A stretch of DNA of 64,000 nt from positions 30,510,171 through 30,574,170 of the forward strand of contig OU744723.1 in the NCBI GenBank assembly GCA_916613615.1, read 5' to 3'. The first letter of the stretch is position 1. The number at the start of each line of letters is the position of its first letter. The position numbers and the translations under genes are program-made. Positions 45,086 to 55,985 of the stretch are shown in pieces. The notes beneath the pieces are model-generated. The model had not been told where the DNA came from. It saw only the letters and a list, made by a program, of their open reading frames with translations, and made no database searches. Source of the DNA: Steromphala cineraria. Taxonomy: Eukaryota; Mollusca; Gastropoda; Trochida; Trochidae.

Positions 45086-45499
45086 CAGTCTGATTAAAAT
45101 CGACCGTGTTTCGAGGGGAAACAAGTGTATCAGGGCTTTCCCCTCCACAACGGTCTGAAAGCATCCAAGGTAGGCGCTTGTTCAATACAAGTTCAGCGCA
45201 AACAAAACATAGTCACAAGCGGACCAATCACTACGTCCCTTTCAAATACCAACATGGCGGCGATTATGTAGAACATGGACTTCACAGGAGTTACGTGCCC
45301 CTAGCTCTGATATCGAAAGCTTTTGCCGCCGTCCTTGTGATTGGCTAGATAAGTTAACGTCAGAACATGCGGGTAATGGGGGTGCCCTCAGACTGTGAAG
45401 GAGAGGAAAGCCGGGCTGGGTGTGGCTCGGACCCGACTGAATAGAGATGATAATTTTACACTCTTTTTCCTCGAAGCACAGTCGATTTTAATCAGACTG
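45086..45499. mobile_element. Foldback/MITE element with arms of about 75-110 bp
   Basis: CAGTCTGATTAAAATCGAC at 45086-45104 is inverted as GTCGATTTTAATCAGACTG at 45481-45499. Inner parts also pair: GGGCTTTCCCCTCC near 45135 with GGAGAGGAAAGCC near 45401, and CGGTCTG near 45152 with CAGACTG at 45390. The roughly 230-bp centre has CCAATCA and GATTGGCT in opposite orientation and AACATGGCGGCG, but no ORF of note. Confidence 0.8.
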
Positions 45500-45522
45500 A
45501 ACTCCGATTGTCTGTGAAATGC

Positions 45523-45566
45523 ACGTGCCGAGGTGTTCATCAGACAAAGCTGGGTGTTCATGATGA
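45523..45566. repeat. Short hairpin GAGGTGTTCATCA / TGATGAACACCTC
   Basis: A 13-bp perfect stem with an 18-base loop. The GTGTTCATGA-type core is shared with the larger hairpin at 46128-46223, so both may belong to one family. Confidence 0.7.
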
Positions 45567-45690
45567 ACACCTCTGATAGTGTAACGATGATATTTTGATT
45601 GCCGAAATGAAAGTTCAAAGTTTGTTTTGCAAATCAAATACACCAACTACAATTTCGATATTCCAATACAAGACATTTACAAATTTTGCA

Positions 45691-45772
45691 CTCCAAACAT
45701 GGGTTCGAACCTGTGACCTGTTGATTTCAAGCCAAGTGAGATAACCATCAGATCACGGAGGCTAGTTGAAAA
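45691..45772 (-). repeat. tRNA-like sequence, degenerate (SINE head or tRNA pseudogene)
   Basis: The minus strand reads GCCTCCGTGATCTGATGG, TTATCTCACTTGGCTTGAAA, TCAACAGGTCACAGGTTCGA, ACCC. The A-box-like TGATCTGATGG and B box GGTTCGAACC are spaced as in tRNAs, and the loop CTTGAAA would give anticodon TGA. Acceptor and T stems pair poorly, so a functional tRNA is unlikely. Confidence 0.45.
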
Positions 45773-46127
45773 TACAATATTTTTTTCATGACCTCATGAT
45801 TAAGTTTCACATTTTTCATGAGAAGAAACGTTACCGTGAATCATTGTTAACAAATGTTTATATGCATGTTGAATTTAGTTTGTGTCAGCTGTTTTCGAAT
45901 ACAAAATGGGCGTACAATCTATAGTGATAGTTTGTACGGATTGCACGTGCAGCACGCGAGGCTCATGTCAATGTCAGCTACTTGAAATGGACATTGTTTC
46001 TCCAAAACGAGTCAATGTTTCACCTTCTCATTATATATAAGAAATATATGCATTTCCGGATTATCCAAACTGATGTCATGTTGAAATTGATTCGATATAG
46101 CGTTGACCTCGACCTCGACCTCGGGTT

Positions 46128-46223
46128 CAAGTTAGATGAACCCTGGCGCACGTGATTCATGAACACCTCCGCCTAACGACCTCAGCGTTCATGATTCACG
46201 TGCGCCAGGGTTTATCTAACTTG
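46128..46223. mobile_element. Perfect-arm hairpin element downstream of the esterase stop codon
   Basis: CAAGTTAGATGAACCCTGGC and GCACGTGATTCATGAAC pair with the inverse copy ending at 46223 (about 38 bp with two mismatches), around a loop CACCTCCGCCTAACGACCTC. It lies only 12 bases beyond the stop of the minus-strand esterase gene, so its transcript would carry the hairpin at the start of the 3' UTR. CACGTG in each arm is an E-box palindrome. Confidence 0.85.
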
Positions 46224-46235
46224 AACACCTCGGTC

Positions 46236-48469
46236 TCAGTCGGTAATTATCACGTAATATATACGAGGTTTCCCCGTGAAAGTGGCCGACAGAAGTGAGT
46301 TACCCAGAGCAGCAATGAGCGGGACAGTCTTGTAGAGGAAGACGCACTGACGCCGACGCAAGGCCCGCCCCGTGGTGACCCCGCCCCCCTGCCCCACCTC
46401 CAGGTACCGCTCGTCTCGGGCATCATACACAGGCCAGGAGGTCAGGCTAGAGCTGGCGCCGTTTGGCGTGCTGAAAACAGGATTTCCTTGATTTCAACGT
46501 ATTCTATGTACGACAATGAATATGACACGACTATTAAGATTAATGAACTTCGTATCACCGACGTACATGAAACTGCATGGCGAATACGATTGCTGTCAGT
46601 CATCTACACATATATTTTTTCCTACTTGGTATTTTATTTCATATCTTGAGTAAGAGATATGGCTTGATACATATAGATTAACTATCAACATATTTGAATC
46701 TTATGAAATTATTGAGATTCTTGAGAGTCACTTTAAGGTTGGTGTATACAAGTAAAAGACGAATACATGGATGACAACTTCTTGTTTATCGTCGGTCACA
46801 ACGTTTCTTGGGTATTCTACGCCCAAACCATTCACTTGATGAATGGGCATGGAATACCTCGGAAACGTTGTGACCCACATTAATCAAGAAGTGACATCCA
46901 TATATTTGTCTTTTACTCATGGAATTATTGTTCGTTATCTATGAAAGTGTCGTGATTTTCATTTCATCCAATACCGATTCTTGTTTTTATTTCTTACCTA
47001 TATTTAGCGAAATCAGTCCAATATTTCATCATTGTTAGGCTAAGAATCTTCTCTGCAGTTGTAAAGGTCAAAGGTGCGTTCGGGTCAAGGGCGTGACCCC
47101 AGGTGAAAGGTAACTCGCCACCATGTTTGACCCCCATCCAGTTTGGCAGAGGAGAAGAAGACAGCCTGTGGTTGAAGGCGTAGAAGTACACCGGGCTCAG
47201 TGAAGCGTAGAGTCCCGCAAATCTCGTGCTGGGACACTTGAAGCTGAAGTCACCCAGCAACTCATCAGCAATACTGACGTAATCCCGCTGTGACGGTACG
47301 TGTGAGAGCACGTACTCTTGATATAGCGCATCGACGGTCTGAGAACTTCCGCCTTGGGTTTGAGCCTGTGCAGACAGATCGGCCATGAACTGTGTGTCAC
47401 TTATTGAGATATTTTCCTTGAAGGGAAACACCGTTGGATTACCGTACATGAGAAACAACGCTCCTTCGTTCTTGTTCACCCCCAACAGGACGCTACAGTT
47501 CTTCATCCTGTTCGCCTTCAGCAGGGCGAGAGGTCTGTCTGTCAGGAAGTACCCGTCCACCACTGGGCCGAACGCAACGTTAGCTCCCGGCGCTAAGTTA
47601 GATTGAAGTTCAACAAGCTTGGATGGACTGAACTTGTTCAAACACTCATATATCTCTTCATTAGTCTTCTGAGACTTGCACTTTGCTTTGTGAGCAATGG
47701 CCAGGGCGAACCCTTGAGCGTCCGCAGGGTCTAGCAGGTCCCAGCTGGTGAGAGGGGAGCCGCTCTGGATGACGGCGTTGTTGAAGTAGGGCTGGGAGAC
47801 AGGGGACAGAAGGTGCAGACTCACAGAACCCGCACCCGCGCTCTGGCCCGCCAGGGAGATCCGGTCCGGGTCCCCGCCAAAGTTTTTGATATTGCTATGC
47901 ACCCATTTGATGGCGAGTGTCTGGTCTAGGAGACCCATGTTCCCGGGAACTGTGCCTGCGTCTAGATGCAGAAAACCAAGAACTCCCAGTCGGTAGTTGG
48001 TGGTTACCACGATGACGTCATTGACTGTTGAAAGAATCTTGCCGTCATACATTGGTGATGTTGCTGAACCGGATGTAAACCCACCGCCGTAAATCCAAAG
48101 TAGGACCGGAAGTGGTTTGTTTGTTGACACAGGGAGGAATATGTTGAGATATAGACAGTCCTCGCTCAGCTTGTTTGGGGTGTCCTCAAGTGGGTCCGGA
48201 TGCCGAATGATGGATTGGTAGCAGGAAGCTTGCGGTTCCGTTGCATTGTATACTTCCGGTTCCCATGAATCAACCGGAACAGGTCTCTTGAAACGCAGTG
48301 ATTCTACTGGGGGTTTAGCGAATGGAATTCCATAAAAAATCTCGACGTCTTTTCCAAGAATAGTTTCTCTTCTACCTCTTACTCTCCCATTGGTGGTATT
48401 TACAGTTTGTCCAGATGCGCTATGGGTGCAAACTATTACAACAATGAGAACCGTATTAATGAGAATCAT
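46236..48469 (-). CDS. Secreted carboxylesterase / cholinesterase-like protein, two exons
   Basis: Alpha/beta-hydrolase of the type-B carboxylesterase family. It hydrolyses ester substrates; the natural substrate is unknown. Exon 1 is 48469-46998 and exon 2 is 46470-46236. The donor AG/GTAAGA and acceptor TTTTCAG join in phase to give 568 residues, usual for the family. The start is the ATG at 48469, giving a signal peptide (ILINTVLIVVIV, cleavage near residue 20). Visible are YGIPFAKPP (46-54), the SEDCLYLNIF box (102-111), oxyanion GGG (128-130), nucleophile S210 in GQSAGAGS, E335 in NKNEGALF and H449 in GVKHGGELPF: a complete triad. The choline-binding Trp expected before SEDCLYLN is absent, arguing against a true acetylcholinesterase. 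Exon 2 encodes SWPVYDARDERYLEV and RRRQCVF, the normal family C-terminus. Its last dozen residues look non-conserved. Confidence 0.95.
46751..46917. mobile_element. Hairpin MITE in the esterase intron
   Basis: AGTAAAAGACGAATACATGG at 46751-46770 pairs with CCATATATTTGTCTTTTACT ending at 46917. CGGTCACAACGTTTC and GGAAACGTTGTGACC, and GGGTATTC and GAATACC, continue the stem, for arms of about 75 bp around a loop ACCATTCACTTGATGA. It occupies a third of the 527-bp intron between the two esterase exons. Confidence 0.88.
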
Positions 48470-48535
48470 TCTTAACAAGGGTTAGCTGATTTTTAAACCA
48501 AATTCATACCACAAGGCTTCCAAGCTAACTGAGGG

Positions 48536-48544
48536 TTATATACA
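48536..48544 (-). promoter_or_regulatory. Candidate TATA box of the esterase gene
   Basis: The minus strand reads GTATATAACCC about 70 bases upstream of the chosen ATG. A start site about 30 bases downstream would leave a leader of about 35-45 nt. Placement supports the single-exon 5' end, but no initiator or experimental evidence is available. Confidence 0.45.
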
Positions 48545-49168
48545 TGATCTGGACTCCAGCCCTGACACAGAACAAAGCCGTGTAATCTGCTCCTGGGCAC
48601 CAGGTCTGACAGATTGCTTCATTCTCTCCTGTGTGGACCCGTAGTATCAGCTGGCCTATTAGGATTGAACGTTTGTAAATCACACACGTCAAACTACACA
48701 TGATCAACGATACAAATAACATTTGACTTTTATCAAATTGATTAAATTAATGTATTTGGATCAAAGAAATTGATATGTGTTTACCATTTTCTCCAACCAA
48801 ACTTTCCACATTTCATCGACAAAATATTTACCAATTTCAGGATGGGTATTTCATGGAAGCCTCATATTAAATGAAAATATGAGATTACACTTGACTTGCA
48901 TCATCAAACACATGGATATGTGGACGAGGTCAGGTTAAAACTACAATGAGGGAGTATGTATGTGGGTCAGCAGATAAGCTAGCAAATTCTCCTTGATGAG
49001 GGAGGTATGTTATGCTACTGCCATCGAAGATGATAATTCGATATAAATTGTGTTCCTTTATTTTTTTCACAACAAAAACACATTCTAATATATTATTAAT
49101 TATTAAATATTCTACTCATACAAAGAAACTCATAAGTGAAAACAGATTTAATCGTTAAGTAATAGGTC
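48545..49168. other. Spacer upstream of the esterase gene
   Basis: AT-rich sequence with no recognised gene; it presumably includes the esterase promoter region. Confidence 0.5.
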
Positions 49169-49172
49169 TTAA

Positions 49173-49340
49173 AGGGACATTCGTATCGGAAACGAAATTC
49201 GCTAGGGTGCTCTTCTTTACCCCCGGTAACATGTGTCAACATGGTTGTGTTATAACCATGCAATAAAAGCATTATCAGCACAAACCTAAATGTCCTATTA
49301 ACTTCGTTTCAATGATAAATACCCTGATTGGACTGTCCCT
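49173..49340. mobile_element. TTAA-flanked MITE (168 bp)
   Basis: TTAA at 49169-49172 and 49341-49344 flank inverted ends AGGGACA and TGTCCCT. A TTAA duplication fits piggyBac- or Kolobok-type elements. The interior is non-coding. Confidence 0.8.
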
Positions 49341-49737
49341 TTAAGAACGATGTTAAGAGATTTTGAACATGTTGTCAAATTAAAGCACAGACCTGGCAGA
49401 GTAAATAAGGTATGTTCAATGGTCAAGTTCACTTAGCAGTCAATACCTTGAACGACATCAAATAGGGTCATTTTCACCTTGACATTCGCGCCCCTTAGCT
49501 GAAAAAAAAAGGAATTTCCTGAGCTGGGTGAAATAGAGAGAAATTGATTTCTCTCTTGGAACTAACCAGACGAAAGGGGAGGTAATACTTGTGTATACGG
49601 CCCTGTCAGGAGTATACAAATGTGATGTTCTCGGCTGCGACGACTAGTGTATCAAGTATGTAATTTTGACGTTGAGTTGTGTAAAGGTGTTGTTTCAGGC
49701 AAAGTATGTGATATTGACAGCAGATAGACATATTGGC

Positions 49738-51882
49738 AGTATGGTGAAGTGATGGTGTACTTTGTAGTGATGTATATTGAAGTGGTGGTATAGTGAGGTG
49801 GCCCTGTATGGTGAAGTGATGATGTATTATTATGAAGTGTTGGTATATAGTGAAGCGATGATTTATGGTGAAGTGATGATGTATTTTGAAGTGATAGTAT
49901 ATAGCTAAGTGATGATGTATGGTGAAGTGATGATGTATTTTGAAGTGTTGGTATATAGTGAAGTGATGATGTATGGTGAAGTGATGATGTATTTTAAAGT
50001 GATAGTATATAGTTTAGTGATGATGTATTGTGAAGTGATCATGCATTTTAAAGTGGTGGTATATAGTGAAGTGATGATGTATTGTGAAGTGATGATGTAT
50101 TTTGAAGTGATTGTCTATAGTGAAGTGATGATGTATGGTGAAGTGGTCATGTATTTTGAAGTGGTTGTATATAGTGAAGCGATGATGTATGGTGAAGTGA
50201 TGATGTATTTTGAAGCGGTTGTATATAGTGAAGTGATGATGTATGGTGAAGTGATGATGTATTTTGAAGTGATTGTATATAGTTAAGTGATGATGTATGG
50301 TGAAGTGATGATGTATTTTGAAGCGGTTGTATATAGTTAAGTTATGATGTATGGTGAAGTGATGATGTATTTTAAAGTGATAGTATATAGTGAAGCGATG
50401 ATTTATGGTGAAGTGATCATGTATTTTGAAGTGGTTGTATATAGTGAAGTGATGATGTATGGTGAAGTGGTCATGTATTTTGAAGTGGTTGTATATAGTG
50501 AAGCGATGATGTATGGTGAAGTGATGATGTATTTTGAAGTGATTGTATATAGTTAAGTGATGATGTATGGTGAAGTGATGATGTATTTTGAAGCGGTTGT
50601 ATATAGTGAAGTGATGATGTATGGTGAAGTGATGATGTATTTTGAAGCGGTGGTATATAGTTAAGTGATGATGTATGGTGAAGTGATGATGTATTTTGAA
50701 GCGGTTGTATATAGTGAAGCGATGATTTATGGTGAAGTGATCATGTATTTTGAAGTGATTGTATATAGTTAAGTTATGATGTATGGTGAAGTGATGATGT
50801 ATTTTAAAGTGATTGTATATAGTTAAGTTATGATGTATGGTGAAGTGATGATGTATTTTAAAGTGATAGTATATAGTGAAGCGATGATTTATGGTGAAGT
50901 GATCATGTATTTTGAAGTGGTTGTATATAGTGAAGTGATGATGTATGGTGAAGTGGTCATGTATTTTGAAGTGGTTGTATATAGTGAAGTGATGATGTAT
51001 GGTGAAGTGATGATGTATTTTGAAGCGGTGGTATATAGTTAAGTTATGATGTATGGTGAAGTGATGATGTATTTTAAAGTGATAGTATATAGTGAAGCGA
51101 TGATGTATGGTGAGGTGATGATGTATTTTGAAGTGGTTGTATATAGTGAAGTGATGATGTATGGTGAAGTGGTCATGTATTTTGAAGTGGTTGTATATAG
51201 CTAAGTGATGATGTATGGTGAAGTGGTCATGTATTTTGAAGTGGTTGTATATAGTGAAGTGATGATGTATGGTGAAGTGGTCATGTATTTTGAAGTGGTT
51301 GTATATAGTGAAGTGATGATGTATGGTGAAGTGGTCATGTATTTTGAAGCGGTGGTATATAGTGAAGTGATGATGTATGGTGAAGTGGTCATGTATTTTG
51401 AAGTGGTTGTATATAGTGAAGTGATGATGTATGGTGAAGTGGTCATGTATTTTGAAGTGGTTGTATATAGTGAAGTGATGATGTATGGTGAAGTGGTCAT
51501 GTATTTTGAAGCGGTGGTATATAGTGAAGTGATGATGTATGGTGAAGTGGTCATGTATTTTGAAGTGGTTGTATATAGTGAAGTGATGATGTATGGTGAA
51601 ATGGTCATGTATTTTGAAATGGTGGTATATAGTGAAGTGATGATGTATGGTGAAGTGGTCATGTATTTTGAAATGGTGGTATATAGTGAAGTGATGATGT
51701 ATGGTGAAGTGGTCATGTATTTTGAAGTGGTTGTATATAGTGAAGTGATGATGTATGGTGAAGTGGTCATGTATTTTGAAGTGGTTGTATATAGTGAAGT
51801 GATGATGTATGGTGAAGTGGTCATGTATTTTGAAATGGTGGTATATAGTGAAGTGATGATGTATTTTGAAGTGGTGGTATAA
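49738..51882. repeat. 54-bp minisatellite built from three 18-bp subunits
   Basis: The unit is GTGAAGTGATGATGTATG, GTGAAGTGGTCATGTATT, TTGAAGTGGTTGTATATA. It repeats about 40 times, with GAAGTG in every 18-bp subunit, showing descent from one 18-mer. Units with TAGTTAAG or TAGCTAAG interrupt the + frame, mostly in the left half. The right half (from 51205) is uninterrupted on both strands, giving ORFs VMMYGEVVMYFEVVVYSE (+) and YTTTSKYMTTSPYIITSL (-) that I regard as artefacts. Confidence 0.96.
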
Positions 51883-51965
51883 GGTAATGCGACATTGTAG
51901 GGTGACGTGGAAAATTCGTGCTGAAACGGTGGTTTATGGTAAACATGAACAGTACAACTCTCGCG

Positions 51966-52335
51966 GGTAATGATTCCTGTAACCCACAACAGTTTGGTTT
52001 TCAGTGAGAGGCGTGATGACGTGTGTGTTGCAGGTACGGGATCATTTTCGATGTTCGATTTGTGATGAGTGTATACTCCAGGTTTTACCTGCAAAACAAA
52101 AAACAAAAAAACATTTTACTAAATTTACGTCCAAACATAAACATCCTAAAACATTGTATACGCTCAAAATTTTCTCAATTTTTTCAATTTTAAATTCACG
52201 CCAATATATCTTTAATCAGGAATATTTATTTTAGACAATTACAGCACACCAATTTCGAACTAGAATATTTTATTTCAATAATGAGTAAACAATGAGTAAA
52301 ACGTTATGCCAACAATGTTGTAAGACTTTTCCAGA
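51966..52335. repeat. Dispersed repeat, copy 1 (partner at 60376-60730)
   Basis: It shares in order with the second copy: CAACAGTT.GGTTTTCAGT, AGAGGCGTGAT.ACGT, GTGCAGGTACGG or GTTGCAGGTACGG, CGCTCAAA, GCCAATATATCTTTAATCA, CAGCACACCAATTT, and CAATGAGTA. Same orientation, moderately diverged. It may be an unrecognised transposon or a duplicated exon; GGTTTTCAG and GCAG/GTACGG look like splice signals around 29 nt. It borders the 54-bp minisatellite. Confidence 0.75.
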
Positions 52336-55300
52336 TAAACTAGTGGTCAATATATTGCTAGTATTACCAATGTCCACTCATGTTAAAGTTCGGTCAAATT
52401 GAAAGAAATATATGCAGATAGACTTTAAATATCCGTTACCTTCATTCAACATTGATAAACGATGTAATCAAACTGCAGTTGTTTTTTCGTTTGGAAAAGA
52501 CGTGTCGCTGATCTTTTTACATCCAAATATACATTCCCCGTTCCCGCGGGGATATATTTACCATATCAACCTCGGCACAGGTTACTATTCACTACTCATT
52601 ACTACAAGTACTCATGAATATAGAAAAACATGTTTTTATATTACTCAACGAATAGGTTTTACTGGTACATATGTTAAAATAAATTTACATAAACATATTT
52701 GCGACACATTTAGGTATTATTTTGTAAATGGCAAAATTGATTTTAAACTTCTATCACTGTAGGGTGTCACATTTTACTCCCGCTTCAAAAGCGCTTTTCC
52801 ATATATTATCTCCCTTTACTTTAAAAGCGCCCTCTGTCAGTTTGAACTGGCTTGCAACGACCCACCCACCCAGTAGTTTATTGGCCTAAGTGGTGTTTCC
52901 CGCGTCACTGTTTTTCTATTTCAGATGCTTCACTCACAAGTTTACTTTGGTGTTTACTATTGTCAAACTGTTAGTTAAACGTGTTTGGAGTTTTAATTAT
53001 TCTTACAAACACTATGCTATCCAGAATGATTATTGCTTTTCTAATAATTGCATAAACCTGCAATTATTACTTTGATTCCTATTTCATTAAATTTCCCAGA
53101 CCCACAATTCATGTTTGTCTTTATTTCGTTAAGATACACTATGTGAGTTGAATAGTTTAAAAGACATGATAAAGCCCATGTCAATGCAAGATTAAACAGA
53201 CCTGTCAGTAAATTTACACGGGATGCACGTGCGTTGTCACAGCAACTGTGAAATTGACATCAAATTCATCGAACGAACTTGTCAGAAACAGTATTGTAGG
53301 CGCTTTATTTTGAGGACTGAATGACAAACGTGATCTTTGTAAAATCGCTGTATGTTTAAATGTTACATGTATAACTACGAAGGAACAAATGATAAGTAAT
53401 TGTGTACAGTGTCTCTGACGGTATTGAGATTAACAGCGAATAAACATACTATTTTTTGCATCGGAAAACATTTCAACTACATGTATAAAATTATAACAAG
53501 CTGTCAAAAACGCGTTTTAATCTCCTGTCAATCTAATATAAAACCCTTACTGAACAAAATGACTATTTAGCATTAAATTTCAACTCTGTACCATTTTAAG
53601 AATATGTATGTCAATGTATTACAACATGTATTTAGAGTTAATTCCCTTTTTGTATTGCGTTTTGCTATTTAAGCGTTAGGGGGTAAAGGATCCGAAGAAC
53701 GATTTGAGAGGCAGTGTTGAACATTAAAATGCTCAATTTAATTGTATTTTACGTGAATAATTGAAATTTCTGAGGCGTTAAATAAAACATTTTGAAAACA
53801 TATATGTCTTTGTCAAATTTTTGGAGAAATCAGTTTTGACACACCAAAATAATTCCAGGCGAGAGAAAGACGTTGCCAACCTTTGCACACTTGGGACAAC
53901 TGGTTACCTCATATAAATGCGCAAAGGCTAAACTTGGTCTTATTTCATTTTACCATGGAAAAAAAATCATCTCATAAACCTAACCTTTTGCGTGAGCAAT
54001 TATTTTATAATTATATGTGTGGTGATTTTCGTCTTATTTTTACATGTTGAAAAGTAATAGAATTTATAACTTTTTTGGCTTCCCAAAATCGATTTTAATT
54101 TCTTAAATCCAGCAAAGGTTTGATTGAATTTGATTTCAAATCTAAGTGTACATGACCTCAATTTCTACTTGTGATATTGGTCTTCTCCCCATCCACACAA
54201 GTTCACGTCATTAGAGACGAGAGTGGCTGGTTCAGACAGATTGGATCGCACAGCCTCAGGCAGTCACACACCCTCACTTCTAGCTTTCGCTACTTACAAC
54301 TATCATGCTAGAGGTGGTGATATTAATATTTGATATTAGACAGTTTCGTAAAATAGTTTGCTGATGTATTTAAGCAGTACACTATTGGCAGTCTTATGTC
54401 TGTAAAGCCATTGGTTCCACTCTGCATCCGGGAGAATGTATGGATGTATTTCACCCTTCCGAACACTTGAGCTTTTGCAACGTTCGTTGTAAGAGCTCGT
54501 CTTCATTACCAAAACGGACTGGAACCAATTGCTTTACAGAGAGCTCGGTGTCTTGGTTATAGATACAAGGCGAATATCAGTGCATTATCGCCCATCCGTC
54601 TCCAAACCGTACAGTGATCTGCCAAATGTAAAATGAAATACATTTTCATAGCGACTGGGAACTCATGAACCTTATATCACCTGCTTTACTTACAAATTGT
54701 TTATCAACATTTAGGGTTATGAATATCAAGTTCTAGAAATGGCAGAATTTAGAAGTTACCATTTACTTTCGGAAAGAGGATATCGAAATTAGTTTCAGCT
54801 TTATCACATTGTTAGTTATCATTTACATAAAGGAAATCTGTTCGATATGATGTAGTGTTTATTTAAACCTGGGAACGAGGTTGTACTATCATTAAACCTA
54901 AACCTAAATGAAACTGTACTTTTATATTAAGGATAAAACACAACATTTCAAAACTTGAGCGAAAGAGATTTGAAGTAAGTAAACCCGAAAGCGACGCTTA
55001 GGGTCTGACTTCTCGTGAACGTTTCCTTCTGAAGATTTTGAGTTCCCAAGCATAAACGAGGTCGAGTGTTTTATTTTATTTAAATACCGTAATCTAAGAT
55101 AGTTAATAGATTGTTTAACAGACCGTTGGGGTAGTGGTAGAGTACTGGCTTACGGATCAAATGGTTGGAAACCTCATTGGTAGTATGTAACTTTTGAGAC
55201 TATTAGAACCCTATCGACGTTGGACTTAAGGTCTACATTTGAAATAGATATGGAAACCGTCCGATTTCCGAGGAGGGCTTAAACATAATACCCTGACTTT

Positions 55301-55620
55301 CCAATGTTTTATCGTCTTGATGTTACGAGAAAAAAACACGATAGCTCACAAACAAAAGACGAAATCCACAATAGGTTTCAAACGGGTTAAAATTGTGCTC
55401 CACGTGATCAAAATACATTCCTTTGATTGGACGGAAGCATTAAATTAACTTTTCTCTTGATTCATCAAATTCGGGCAAACAATTTCACCAAACTGACATT
55501 ATATTGTTTGTTTTTGTGTCTTGAGAAATCATAGGTGAATGAATGACGACCTTCTACTTACCGAACATTGATGTAACTCGAAACATTTGAGACAATGTAA
55601 TCTGTTTTACATAGCTTTCT
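52336..55620. other. AT-rich stretch without a supported gene
   Basis: ORFs at 52412-52762 and elsewhere have no recognisable domain and AT-driven composition. At 52540-52610, GTTCCCGCGGGGATATATTT and ATCAACCTCGGCACAGGTTA resemble one arm of the hairpin family at 61273-61363. A tRNA-like SINE head is at about 55119-55195. Otherwise I see nothing definite. Confidence 0.5.
55119..55195 (+). repeat. tRNA-derived SINE-like head
   Basis: GGGGTAGTGGTAGAGTACTG resembles a tRNA D-arm with pol III A box, followed by GCTTACGGATC (anticodon region) and a decayed B box GGTTGGAAACC. No poly(A) tail or duplication was identified. Confidence 0.45.
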
Positions 55621-55624
55621 TTAA

Positions 55625-55981
55625 AGGGGCAGTAGCACGTTTTTTGATAATTTTATATTTTAAAATGTTCATTAATAATTGTACGAGAATGCTAAATGTA
55701 TTATTTTGATAGTGTCAAAAATGTCATAACACAAACCAATTATCCATAGCTCGAGGACAAAGTATGAAGATTTACCTAAAATCCATTGGCGGCAATTTTT
55801 TTGTGAACACCTTTAATTCATTTTGTGCAAGAAAAAGGAATCGCATAGCCAAATTTTACATTATATATTTGAATTATTACTGCTCCATTTAGTTTAAATG
55901 CAATGTGTTTCAATTGGAATCATTAATTTTCATGTTCCTGACATCACCTTATATTCCCCCTTAAAACGTGCTACTGCCCCT
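55625..55981. mobile_element. TTAA-flanked MITE (357 bp)
   Basis: TTAA at 55621-55624 and 55982-55985 brackets inverted ends AGGGGCAGTAGCACGTTTT and its complement (19 bp). The ends resemble, but are not the same as, those of the MITE at 49173-49340. The interior is AT-rich and non-coding. Confidence 0.88.
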
Positions 55982-55985
55982 TTAA

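Noticed and set aside
45691..45772. Functional tRNA-Ser
   Set aside because: A and B boxes are good, but acceptor and T stems pair poorly and no long variable arm is present.
49909..52106. Genes in the 54-bp minisatellite on both strands
   Set aside because: Same repeat artefact; the minus ORF extending to 52106 only adds sequence from the dispersed repeat copy.
52412..52762. 116-codon ORF
   Set aside because: AT-driven composition, no domain, and it overlaps a decayed hairpin-family arm.
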